64,000 nucleotides of DNA, taken from the NCBI RefSeq assembly GCF_023073315.1, contig NZ_JADPJH010000011.1, positions 238,837 to 302,836 on the forward strand, written 5' to 3'. The notes under the pieces were generated by a model, which was given only the letters and a program-made list of their open reading frames with translations, ran no database searches and was not told the DNA's origin. Below, piece by piece: positions 24,500 through 32,304 of the stretch. Source of the DNA: Bradyrhizobium sp. 1 (GTDB taxonomy: Bacteria; Pseudomonadota; Alphaproteobacteria; Rhizobiales; Xanthobacteraceae). The stretch's first letter is position 1, and every line of letters begins with the position of its first letter. Position numbers and translations under genes: made by a program.

Positions 24500-25924
24500 A
24501 TGCCTGCCGTGAAGCCCGAAAACATCCCGCCGCTCGATCCGACGGCAGCCGCACCGTTCTACCGGCAGATCTACGATCGGTTTCGCGACGCCATCGCTAG
24601 TGGAATGTTAAAGCCTGGTGACCGCATTCCCTCGGCAAGGGCGCTGACCAAGGAATTGGGTCTGGCAAGAGGAACCATCGAAACCGCTTATTCCTTGCTG
24701 GCCGCAGAGGGGTATATCCAGGCGCACGGGCAGGCAGGGACCGTTGTGAGCCCGAACCTCACGCCGCGAATGTCCATTGCCAGCCTGACGCCACAGCCGG
24801 AGCTCCTCCGGAAGGACGCAGTCAGTTTTCGTCCGGATTCCATCCTGCCATTCCAGATGGGGTTGCCTGCCCTGGATGCGTTTCCCCGGAAGATTTGGGC
24901 GCGTCTTGGCGCGCGCTGTGCGAGAGCCATGCAGCCCTCCGACATGATCCATCCTCCCGTATACGGTTTGCCTTCGCTGCGTACTGAAATCGCGAGATAT
25001 CTCCAGGTGTCGCGTGGGATCAACTGCTCCCCGTCCCAGGTGTTCGTCACCTCGGGTTATCGCCAAACCATGGAGTGGATTGGTCATGCCCTGCTGAAGG
25101 CGGGTGATCGCGTCTGGCTTGAGGACCCGGGATACCCGCCCACGCGCGAAATATTCGAGTATATGCACATTGAAGGCGTTTCGGTGCCGGTCGACGGGGA
25201 AGGCATGGTTGTTTCCGACGCCGTCAAGCTCGCGCCCCGGGCGCGCGCAGCATTGGTCACGCCTGCGCATCAGAGCCCGCTCTGCATGTCCTTGTCGTTA
25301 ACCCGGCGTCTGGCGCTGTTGGACTGGGCCGCACGAAACAAGGCATGGATCATCGAAGACGACTACGATGGCGAATACCGCTATGTCAGCCGCCCGCTCC
25401 CCGCATTGAAGAGCCTCGATCGTGATGGGCGCGCGCTCTATGCGGGCACTTTCAGCAAGGTACTTTTTCCGGGCATGCGACTGGCCTATCTCGTCGTGCC
25501 GGAGGCGCAGGTCGAGCGATTTGAGCGGGTCACCGAAAGCCTTTCGGCTGGCTCTCCGGGGCTCACGCAAACCATCGTCGCCGCATTCATCGCCGAAGGA
25601 CATTTTGCGCGCCACATCCAGCGGATGCGGAAGCTCTACGCCGAGCGCCGGGCAGCCACCGCGGCAGGCCTCGAAAGCGTGCTGGGAAAATATGTGCGTA
25701 CTGATTCTCAGCCGGGCGGCATGCACCTGATCTTGCGCTTGCGGGGCAACCGTTCAGATCGCCGACTCGCTGCCAGCATGCGAGAACAGGGCTTGTACGC
25801 GGAAGCACTTACGAATTGGACCACGCGCGGCGATGGAGCTTCCGCCCTCCTTTTGAATTTCACGAACATCGACTCTCGGCACACTGCCGAAAATTTCGGA
25901 CGGCGCATTTTGAGATTGATGTGA
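24500..25924 (+). CDS. MocR-type transcriptional regulator (GntR HTH + PLP-dependent aminotransferase fold)
   Basis: A 474-aa chimera. The N-terminal GntR winged helix (about 15-85) shows FRDAIASGMLKPGDRIPSAR and ELGLARGTIETAYSLLAAEGY; the long C-terminal domain (about 115-470) has the fold-type I aminotransferase with VTSGYRQTMEWIG, EDPGYPPTRE, IIEDDYDGEYRY and the PLP-lysine region AGTFSKVLFPGMRLAYL. These proteins sense a small molecule or PLP and activate adjacent genes. Start ATG 24500 sits just before the conserved region; an in-frame TTG at 24455 is possible. It is divergent from azoR and likely controls azoR and the ahpD-like gene through shared operators. Confidence 0.9.
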   Translation: MPAVKPENIPPLDPTAAAPFYRQIYDRFRDAIASGMLKPGDRIPSARALTKELGLARGTIETAYSLLAAEGYIQAHGQAGTVVSPNLTPRMSIASLTPQPELLRKDAVSFRPDSILPFQMGLPALDAFPRKIWARLGARCARAMQPSDMIHPPVYGLPSLRTEIARYLQVSRGINCSPSQVFVTSGYRQTMEWIGHALLKAGDRVWLEDPGYPPTREIFEYMHIEGVSVPVDGEGMVVSDAVKLAPRARAALVTPAHQSPLCMSLSLTRRLALLDWAARNKAWIIEDDYDGEYRYVSRPLPALKSLDRDGRALYAGTFSKVLFPGMRLAYLVVPEAQVERFERVTESLSAGSPGLTQTIVAAFIAEGHFARHIQRMRKLYAERRAATAAGLESVLGKYVRTDSQPGGMHLILRLRGNRSDRRLAASMREQGLYAEALTNWTTRGDGASALLLNFTNIDSRHTAENFGRRILRLM

Positions 25925-25947
25925 CTACAGATTGATCGGAGCGGGAG

Positions 25948-25983
25948 ATCATGGACCAGCTCAAAATGCCAATCATGGACCTT
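25948..25983 (+). promoter_or_regulatory. Second MocR operator copy, upstream of the ahpD-like gene
   Basis: TCATGGACC at 25949-25957 and 25973-25981, 24 bases apart, within ATCATGGACCAG-N13-TCATGGACCTT. It matches the azoR-side site in half-site, spacing and flanks, and lies 59 bases upstream of the ahpD-like start codon in the same orientation as the azoR site relative to azoR. Confidence 0.65.
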
Positions 25984-26040
25984 CTGGAATAGGCCAAGAT
26001 GCAAGACGATGGAATCCTTCAACCAGATGAGGATTCAATC

Positions 26041-26496
26041 ATGAACAAGCGCATCGATTACGCCAAGGTTTCACCGGAAGGCTTCAAGGCTTTCGGAGGC
26101 GTCTACGCCTACCTTCAAAAAAGCGACCTTTCGAAGCAATTGGTCTATCTCGTGTATCTGCGGGTTTCGCAGATCAACGGCTGTGCCTACTGTATCGATA
26201 TGCACTCCCGCGATCTGCTCAAGTCCGGCATCGCCGTCGACAAGCTCTTGCTGGTGCCTGTGTGGCGCGACGCCGGCGAAGTCTTCAATGCGCGCGAGCG
26301 CTCTGCGCTCGCCTGGGCGGAAACCGTGACGCGGGTAGCCGAGACCGGCGTTCCCGATGCCGACTACGAGGCCGCGGCGAGCGAATTCAGCGACAAAGAG
26401 CTCGCTGACCTCACCTATGCCATCGGCTTGATGAATGCGTTCAATCGATTTGGAATTTCGTTCCGCTCGATTCCCACTGCCGTCGCCAAGGCTTGA
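26041..26496 (+). CDS. AhpD-like carboxymuconolactone decarboxylase-family protein
   Basis: A 151-aa all-helical protein with the AhpD/CMD core. QINGCAYCIDMHSRDLL carries the Cys-x2-Cys and the following His used in peroxidase/alkylhydroperoxidase activity in AhpD. The rest (RDAGEVFNARERSALAWAETVTRV, DLTYAIGLMNAFNRF) is the standard helical frame. Likely acts as a thiol reductant or antioxidant on peroxides or quinones; this fits its proposed coregulation with azoR. Start ATG 26041 has a TGAGG site. It follows the MocR gene after 116 bases, the gap holding the operator. Confidence 0.87.
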   Translation: MNKRIDYAKVSPEGFKAFGGVYAYLQKSDLSKQLVYLVYLRVSQINGCAYCIDMHSRDLLKSGIAVDKLLLVPVWRDAGEVFNARERSALAWAETVTRVAETGVPDADYEAAASEFSDKELADLTYAIGLMNAFNRFGISFRSIPTAVAKA

Positions 26497-26514
26497 GACA
26501 CCCATCAGCGTGTC

Positions 26515-26538
26515 GCGCATGGACATTCGTCCATGCGC
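26515..26538. promoter_or_regulatory. Perfect hairpin upstream of the SugE-like gene
   Basis: GCGCATGGAC (26515-26524) and GTCCATGCGC (26529-26538) form a perfect 10-bp stem with an ATTC loop. A second inverted repeat, GCCGCC...GGCGGC, follows at about 26554-26578. There is no T run, and the loop lacks the ACGR of guanidine-II riboswitches. It could be an operator (it includes CATGGAC, part of the MocR half-site) or an attenuating hairpin in the ahpD-sugE transcript. Confidence 0.45.
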
Positions 26539-26601
26539 ATCCTGCTCCTCACGAGCGCCGCCAGCCGAAGTGTCCGGCGGCCAGCGAATGGATTGACCCA
26601 G

Positions 26602-26922
26602 ATGGAATGGATGATGTTGGCCTCGGCAGGCCTTCTCGAGATCGGCTTTGCCTTCGGCATGAAGTGGTCAGCGGGTTTCACGCGGCTGATACCCGCGCTG
26701 TTTACGGTCGGCACCGGCTTGTCGAGCGTCTTTCTTCTCTCACTGGCGCTCCGCACGCTTCCTGTCGGAACGGGGTACGCGATCTGGACCGGCATCGGCG
26801 CCGCGGGTACTGCCATTCTGGGGATCGCTGTGCTGGGCGACTCCGCGTCGCCGGCGCGGTTGCTTTGCATTGTTCTGATTGTGGCAGGCGTGATCGGACT
26901 GAAACTTGTCTCGGTAAGCTGA
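26602..26922 (+). CDS. sugE: SMR-family transporter, SugE/Gdx type
   Basis: A 106-aa small multidrug resistance protein with four transmembrane helices. It shows the family core: [20 protein letters not shown] (Glu in TM1 essential for transport), [33 protein letters not shown] (Trp/Tyr region that marks the Gdx/SugE subtype) and [10 protein letters not shown]. These act as H+/guanidinium or quaternary cation antiporters, as a dual-topology dimer. Start ATG 26602 fits the family start; a longer ORF from 26533 has no ribosome site of its own. It follows the ahpD-like gene after 105 bases that hold a strong hairpin. Confidence 0.88.
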   Translation: MEWMMLASAGLLEIGFAFGMKWSAGFTRLIPALFTVGTGLSSVFLLSLALRTLPVGTGYAIWTGIGAAGTAILGIAVLGDSASPARLLCIVLIVAGVIGLKLVSVS

Positions 26923-27262
26923 GCATGCCGCTCGAGGCGTTTGGATGGTGACTACGATCTTACGGCAGCAGGCTCAGTGCCGCTTATGGTCACAAGCAGA
27001 AGAGTCCGTTGCCTGCGTAGGTCTGCTGCTCATCGAGGGGCGGATGACCCGTACTCACGAGCACACGGCATCGCCTCCGGCCGGATCGTCGCCACGATGA
27101 CATCATGCCAGTGTTTTGCCCGACGGGTCAACATCGCAGTGGCTAGGCATGTCTCCGCGGAGCAGATCAAAAATCCCTTGTCGGTCAAAGGGCCTTCTAC
27201 TGTGCATGGGGTTGTTTTTCGATTTTTTGTTTTGGGCGAACAAAAAAGCACTCAGCGACCCC
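26923..27262. repeat. Gene-free stretch with dispersed repeat and AT-rich hairpin
   Basis: No credible gene. Position 27106-27137 is the second copy of the repeat seen at 22065-22096 (TGCCAGTGTTTTGCCCGACG, then GGTCAACATCGC). Position 27223-27247 holds a perfect inverted repeat TTTTTTGTT / AACAAAAAA around TTGGGCG, which on the minus strand follows the dehydrogenase stop and could help end that transcript. Confidence 0.55.
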
Positions 27263-28324
27263 TCACTCCGCCTGCAGGATCTCCGCGATCGCCGCCCCCG
27301 CCGCGATCGTGCCGAGCTTGCCGCCGACATCGCGCGTCGCCCTGCCCTCACGAAGCGCCTTCGCCACCGCCGCCTCGATCGCTTGCGCGGCCTCCTCGTA
27401 ACGGACGGCGCCGGTCTCCTCGCCGTGCCAGGCCAGCAGCAGGGCAGTCGACAGGATCAGCGAGACCGGATTGGCGACGTCCTGCCCCGCGATATCAGGC
27501 GCCGAGCCGTGCGCGGCCTGCGCCATGGCGTAGCGGTCACCGACATTGAGCGAGCCGCCAAGGCCGAGGCTGCCTGACAGCTCCGCGGTGAGATCGGACA
27601 GGATGTCGCCGAACATGTTGGTGGCGACGATGACGTCGAAGCGATCGGGGTTGCGCACCACATGCGCCATCATGGCATCGACCAAGATGTCGTCGACCCC
27701 TAGACCGGGATAGTCCTTTGCTGCCGCGCGGCAGATGTCCAAAAACATGCCGTCGCCGATTTTCAGCACATTGGCCTTGTGCACGATGGTGAGATGCTTG
27801 CGGCGCTTCATCGCCAGGCGGCACGCGGCATGCGCGATGCGCTCGCAGCAGAGGCGCGTGATCCGGCGCAGCGAGATCACGACGTCTGGCGTGACCAGCA
27901 TCTCGCCATTGCCCTGCTCCATGTTGCGGTCGGCGTAAAAACCCTCGGTGTTCTCACGGACGACAACGAGGTCGAAATCGCCAAGCCGGCCGGGCCGCCC
28001 TACATAGGTGCGTGCCGGCCTGACATTGGCGTAGAGGTCGAGGTTTTTGCGAAAGTGCCTGGACGGGTTGATCTCGCCATGCGCCTCGTCCTTGAAGTCG
28101 AAGGTCGCCGTCGGCCCGAGGATCAGGCCGTCGGCGGCGCGGACGATGTCGAGCAACTCGGGGCGCACCGTCGTGCCGAACTGTTTTAGGCTCGCATGCC
28201 CGACCGCATGCTCCTCCAGCCGCAGATTGAGCTGGAAGCGCTCGGAGGCCGCGCGCAGCACGCCTGACGTCGCGGTCGTGATCTCGGGTCCAATGCCGTC
28301 ACCGGGCAGAACGACGATTTGCAT
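27263..28324 (-). CDS. Isocitrate/isopropylmalate dehydrogenase-family protein
   Basis: A 353-aa NAD(P)-dependent beta-decarboxylating dehydrogenase. It starts MQIVVLPGDGIGPEIT and shows RENTEGFYADRN, VHKANVLKIGDGMF (substrate and metal region), DDILVDAMMAHVVRNPDRFDVIVATNMFGDILSDLTAEL (Asp residues for the divalent metal) and AAHGSAPDIAGQDVANP. The family includes 3-isopropylmalate, isocitrate, tartrate and homoisocitrate dehydrogenases; the residues that decide among them are not clear from sequence, so the substrate is open. It lies alone, divergent from an MFS gene. Start ATG 28324 follows GGGGAAG. Confidence 0.82.
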   Translation of the reverse strand: MQIVVLPGDGIGPEITTATSGVLRAASERFQLNLRLEEHAVGHASLKQFGTTVRPELLDIVRAADGLILGPTATFDFKDEAHGEINPSRHFRKNLDLYANVRPARTYVGRPGRLGDFDLVVVRENTEGFYADRNMEQGNGEMLVTPDVVISLRRITRLCCERIAHAACRLAMKRRKHLTIVHKANVLKIGDGMFLDICRAAAKDYPGLGVDDILVDAMMAHVVRNPDRFDVIVATNMFGDILSDLTAELSGSLGLGGSLNVGDRYAMAQAAHGSAPDIAGQDVANPVSLILSTALLLAWHGEETGAVRYEEAAQAIEAAVAKALREGRATRDVGGKLGTIAAGAAIAEILQAE

Positions 28325-28496
28325 GGCGCTTCCCCTGAATTGCAGCTGCTGCCCCGATCATACGCCGGGGCGTGGCGGCTTCGCCCAGCCTTCGCGCATA
28401 CAATGCATGCGTGCTTGTAGCTGTGGAAGCGGGCCCCGGCGTAGTACATGCCAAAAGTCCTCTTTAGCCCCGCCGCCGGAGCAACGCGCCAACGCA

Positions 28497-29885
28497 ATGA
28501 CAATCACGTTACCCGCCGCCGCGCGCGAGCCCGACCATACGATGTCCGATGGCCTGCCCGCCGCGCAGCGGCGCTGGGCGATCGCTGCGATCTTCACCGC
28601 GCTGGCGATGGCCTCGCTCGACACCGCGATCGCCAATATCGCGTTGCCGGCGATTGCCGCCGACCTGCACGTCTCGCCGGAGCAGTCGGTCTGGGTCGTC
28701 AACGTCTACCAGATCGCGCTGGTGGCGACGCTGCTGCCGCTCGGCGCGCTCGGCGAGATCGTCGGGCACCAGCGCATCTATCTCGGCGGCCTGATCCTGT
28801 TCACCATCGCCTCGCTGTTCTGCGCGGTGGCGTGGTCGCTGGACAGCCTGCTGGTCGCGCGCACGCTGCAGGGCCTCGGGGCCAGCGGCATCATGAGCGT
28901 CAACACGGCGCTTGTCCGCTTCGTCTATCCGGGACGAATGCTCGGCCGCGGTTTTGGCCACAACGCGCTGGTGGTCGCGACCGCCTTCACCTTCGGCCCG
29001 TCCGTCGCCTCCGCGATTCTGGCACTCGGGCCGTGGCCTTGGCTGTTCGCGGTCAACATCCCGTTCGGCCTGGTCGCGACCGGCATCGGCTTTGCGATGC
29101 TGCCGAAGACGCCGCGCGCCGATCACGGCTTTGACTTTTTCGGCGCGGTCCTGGCGTCCGCCTGCCTCGGCCTGTTCATCACCGGCATCGGCAGCGCCGC
29201 GCACAATCTGTCGCCCGTTGTCGTCGGCATCGAGCTGATCACCGGCCTCGCGCTCGGTTTCATCCTGATGCGCCGCCATGCCGATCATCCGGCGCCGATG
29301 CTGCCGATCGATTTGTTCAACCGTCCCATGTTCGCCCTGTCAGCGGCGACCGCAGTCTGCTCCTTCGCGGTCCAGGGCCTCGCCTTCGTCTCGCTGCCGT
29401 TCTACTTCGAGGACGTGCTGGGACGATCGCAGGTCGAGACCGGATTCTTCATGACGCCATGGCCGATGGTGGTCGGCATCATGGCGCCGATCGCGGGCCG
29501 CCTGTCCGATCGCTACGCCGTGGGATTGCTCGGCGGCATCGGTCTCGTGCTGCTCGGCCTCGGCATGGCGCTGCTCGCGATGCTTCCGGCCAATCCTGCC
29601 ATTCCCGACATTATCTGGCGGATGGTGATCTGCGGCATGGGTTTTGGTTTCTTCCAGGCGCCGAACATGAAAGCCGTAATGTCGAGCGCACCGCCCCATC
29701 GCAGCGGCAGCGCTTCCGGCATCGTCGCGACAGCACGGCTGACCGGGCAGACGACGGGCGCGGCGCTCGCGGCTCTCTGCTTCGCGCTTGCCGGCCACAG
29801 CGGTGCGACCGTCGCGCTTGCGCTCGGCGCAGGCTTTGCCGCACTCGGCAGTGTGATGAGCTTCTTGCGGCTGGCGGTGAAGTAA
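28497..29885 (+). CDS. MFS exporter, DHA2 (EmrB/QacA) type
   Basis: A 462-aa inner-membrane protein with about 14 hydrophobic segments. TM1 carries MASLDTAIANIALPAIAADL, which has the Asp/Ala pattern of DHA2 exporters, and QSVWVVNVYQIALV and LGEIVGHQRIYL (motif A). A conserved end ATARLTGQTTGAALAALCF is echoed in the gene remnant at 19841-20017. These exporters pump diverse toxic compounds by proton antiport; no accessory membrane-fusion protein lies nearby. Start ATG 28497 fits the family; a longer reading from 28047 overlaps the divergent dehydrogenase. Ends 4 bases before the radical SAM gene's stop. Confidence 0.87.
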   Translation: MTITLPAAAREPDHTMSDGLPAAQRRWAIAAIFTALAMASLDTAIANIALPAIAADLHVSPEQSVWVVNVYQIALVATLLPLGALGEIVGHQRIYLGGLILFTIASLFCAVAWSLDSLLVARTLQGLGASGIMSVNTALVRFVYPGRMLGRGFGHNALVVATAFTFGPSVASAILALGPWPWLFAVNIPFGLVATGIGFAMLPKTPRADHGFDFFGAVLASACLGLFITGIGSAAHNLSPVVVGIELITGLALGFILMRRHADHPAPMLPIDLFNRPMFALSAATAVCSFAVQGLAFVSLPFYFEDVLGRSQVETGFFMTPWPMVVGIMAPIAGRLSDRYAVGLLGGIGLVLLGLGMALLAMLPANPAIPDIIWRMVICGMGFGFFQAPNMKAVMSSAPPHRSGSASGIVATARLTGQTTGAALAALCFALAGHSGATVALALGAGFAALGSVMSFLRLAVK

Positions 29886-29889
29886 GATC

Positions 29890-31500
29890 TCAGGCGAGGT
29901 GCCGGGCTGCCGTCACGTCGATCGGGGCCGCAGGGATGACGGTCTCGTCGTCGAGCGCCGCAAGGCGCACATCGATGGCATCGATGACCTTGCGCGAGAA
30001 CGGCCCGAGATGGGCATAAGCCGCGATCATCTGCACCGCGATCCGCGCCGATGACGTGTCGCGCTTGGCGCAGTTCATGAAAGTCTGCCACAGCGGACGC
30101 CCGTTCGGAATCGCGGTGACCACGCGATGCACCGTCTCCATCGCACCGACCCTGGCGCGGATGTCGCCTTCGGCGAGCTCGGGGCGCTGCCTGGAGCGGT
30201 CGAGCAGCGTCATCAACTTGTCGATGCGGCCAGCATAGGCCGCCGGACTATAGACGCGCTCGAGCACTGTCTTGTAGTCCATCAGGATATCGCGCAACGG
30301 ACGGACCGGGTCGAAGTTGATGCCGCCGGTGCACTGGTCGCCGCCTGTGGTCGACGCCAGATCGTGGTCCGCGTGCAGCCGGCCTTCCTTGGCGAGACGC
30401 CGCGTCAGCTGCGTGTTCGGTAACGCGTAGAGCAGACCGACCATGGCGACGGGGATGGCGGCCTCCTCGATGAAGTCGACCATGGCATCCGCCATCGCGA
30501 CCTTCTCGTTGTCGAAGCCGACGATGAAGCCGGCGGTGACGAGCATGCCGGCGCCGTAGATCTTGTGGATGCTCTCGGCGATGTTGCGTCTTGTGTTCTG
30601 CTTCTTCCGCATCGCGACCAGCGTCGCGGGATCCGGACTCTCGATGCCGACGAAGATGGCAAAGAAATTGGCCGCACCCATCAGGTCGAGCAATTCAGCA
30701 TCGTCGGCGAGATTGACCGAGGCCTCGGTCGACAATTCGAAGGGATAGCCGTGCGCACGCTGCCATTCGGCGAGCTTGGGCAGGAACTGCCGCAGCGATT
30801 TCTTGTTGCCGATAAAGTTGTCGTCGACGAAATCGAGATGGCCGCGATAGCCCATCTGGTAGAGCGTCTCGAGCTCGACGAACATCTGCTCGATCGTCTT
30901 GGTCCGCGGCACCCGCCCGTAGAGCTCGATGATGTCGCAGAACTCGCAGGTGAACGGACAGCCGCGCGAGTACTGCACACCGAGATAGAGATAGTCCTCG
31001 AACTTCAGCAGGTCGAAACGCGGCACCGGCGTGCTGGTGACATCGGCCTGGAATTTCGGCGCGGTGAAGACGCCGGAGCGATTCCCACTCTCCCATGCCG
31101 CAATGAATTCGTCGATAATGCTCTCGGCCTCGCCGAGCACCCGGAAGTCGGCCCTCTCATAGATGTGTGGGCTGGAGGTGGGATCGGGACCGCCGACGAC
31201 CACCGGCTTGCCTGCCGCGCGGCACATGTCGATCAGGCGCAGCGTATCGGCCTGTTGCGGCAGCATGCCGCCGGTGAACACGACGTCGGCCCAGGCAAGA
31301 TCCTCGTCACCGAAAGCTTGGGTGTTGCAGTCGATCAGCCGGACGGTCCAGTTCTTCGGCAACATCGCGGCGACGGTGATGAGGCCAAGGGGGGCGGCGG
31401 GGCGCCGCACACCCATCAGCTTGCAGGACTCGCCAAAGCTCCAGAACGACTCCGCCGTGAACAGCGGATAGAGCATCAGCACGTTGCAAGGGCTCGCCAC
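29890..31500 (-). CDS. B12-binding radical SAM protein with DUF4070-type C-terminus
   Basis: A 536-aa enzyme. The N-terminal cobalamin-binding Rossmann-like domain (about 1-150) has LMLYPLFTAESFW and GGMLPQQADTLRLIDM; the radical SAM core (about 160-400) has RGCPFTCEFCDI, the CxxxCxxC cluster, plus VDDNFIGNKKSL and FVGIESPDPATL. The C-terminal part follows the pattern of hopanoid-type methylases such as HpnP, but the conserved start FWSFGESCKLMGVRRPAAPLGL marks a separate, widespread Rhizobiales subgroup. Likely methylates or rearranges an unactivated carbon; the substrate is unknown. Start GTG 31500 follows AAGGAG at 10 bases and gives a natural domain start. Confidence 0.8.
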   Translation of the reverse strand: MASPCNVLMLYPLFTAESFWSFGESCKLMGVRRPAAPLGLITVAAMLPKNWTVRLIDCNTQAFGDEDLAWADVVFTGGMLPQQADTLRLIDMCRAAGKPVVVGGPDPTSSPHIYERADFRVLGEAESIIDEFIAAWESGNRSGVFTAPKFQADVTSTPVPRFDLLKFEDYLYLGVQYSRGCPFTCEFCDIIELYGRVPRTKTIEQMFVELETLYQMGYRGHLDFVDDNFIGNKKSLRQFLPKLAEWQRAHGYPFELSTEASVNLADDAELLDLMGAANFFAIFVGIESPDPATLVAMRKKQNTRRNIAESIHKIYGAGMLVTAGFIVGFDNEKVAMADAMVDFIEEAAIPVAMVGLLYALPNTQLTRRLAKEGRLHADHDLASTTGGDQCTGGINFDPVRPLRDILMDYKTVLERVYSPAAYAGRIDKLMTLLDRSRQRPELAEGDIRARVGAMETVHRVVTAIPNGRPLWQTFMNCAKRDTSSARIAVQMIAAYAHLGPFSRKVIDAIDVRLAALDDETVIPAAPIDVTAARHLA

Positions 31501-31843
31501 GTTTATGGAACTCCTTCTGAATCGGGTGCAGTGTAGCAAAGCGTTTCCGTCTTGCACCCCTCCAAAAGGGACAAACTGTCGCTGCAGCGCAGTGATGATC
31601 GGACCTGGAACCGCCGTTCACGTCGCCTCAAGCTGCGCACTGGCGCCGGGGGAGGTGTCGCCAAGCCGCCCGGTCCTGAGCAGGCGCCGACAGCCGCATG
31701 TAACACCACCCTCCCCACGATCATCCCGCGGCCGGTAAAATCTTCGCGGCACCCCTCGGACTATTGATTTGAACAGTTCCAATTTGCCAGACACATTGTT
31801 TCCTGAGTCCAATCGGTGGATTGGGCCAATCAGGGGACTTGCG
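31501..31843. other. Divergent intergenic region between radical SAM and iorA genes
   Basis: Noncoding. Near the iorA end, TTGATTTGAAC (about 31764-31774) could be part of a promoter, and CCAATC (31809-31814) with GATTGG (31819-31824) forms a 6-bp perfect inverted repeat with a GGTG loop 20 bases before the start codon, usable as an operator or a small hairpin. Nothing else recognised. Confidence 0.4.
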
Positions 31844-32293
31844 ATGGCAAACCTAACAATCAACGGAAAAACCTTCACGCTCGATGTCGAGCCGGATACG
31901 CCGCTGCTCTGGGCGATCCGCGAGAACGTCGGCTTAACCGGCACCAAATATGGCTGCGGCATTGCACAATGCGGCGCCTGCACCGTTCACATGGACGGCG
32001 TCGCCATGCGCTCCTGCGGCGTTTCGGTCAGCGAGGCCGAGGGCAAGAAGATCACCACGATCGAGGGGCTCGCCTCCGGCGACACGCTGCACAAGGTGCA
32101 GGCAGCCTGGATTGCGAAAGACGTTCCGCAATGCGGGTATTGCCAGAGCGGCATGATCATGGCGGTGGCGGCGTTGCTCGCCGAGAAGCCGAAGCCGACT
32201 GACGCCGACATCGACGAGGCCATCACCAATATCTGCCGCTGCGGCACCTTCCAGCAGGTGCGCGAAGCGATCCACACGATCGCAAGCGCCTAA
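31844..32293 (+). CDS. Small [2Fe-2S] subunit of an IorA-type molybdenum hydroxylase
   Basis: A 149-aa iron-sulfur subunit. The N-terminal plant-type ferredoxin domain has [17 protein letters not shown] and RSCGVSVSE, the second helical domain has [14 protein letters not shown] and [15 protein letters not shown]; together these ligate two [2Fe-2S] clusters, as in isoquinoline 1-oxidoreductase alpha and related xanthine-dehydrogenase-family enzymes. It passes electrons from the Mo site of the large subunit (next gene, 11 bases downstream) to a membrane or periplasmic acceptor. No signal peptide of its own; export, if any, would ride on the Tat signal of the partner. Start ATG 31844 with AGGGGA. 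Confidence 0.9.
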   Translation: MANLTINGKTFTLDVEPDTPLLWAIRENVGLTGTKYGCGIAQCGACTVHMDGVAMRSCGVSVSEAEGKKITTIEGLASGDTLHKVQAAWIAKDVPQCGYCQSGMIMAVAALLAEKPKPTDADIDEAITNICRCGTFQQVREAIHTIASA

Positions 32294-32304
32294 GGAGCTG
32301 CCCC

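Noticed and set aside
26515..26601. Guanidine-II (mini-ykkC) riboswitch before sugE
   Set aside because: Two hairpins are present, but the loops do not carry the ACGR consensus and no ribosome-site pairing is evident.
29890..31500. Calling the radical SAM gene hpnP outright
   Set aside because: Domain order fits, but the conserved N-terminal phrase differs from what I know of HpnP and no hopanoid genes are near.
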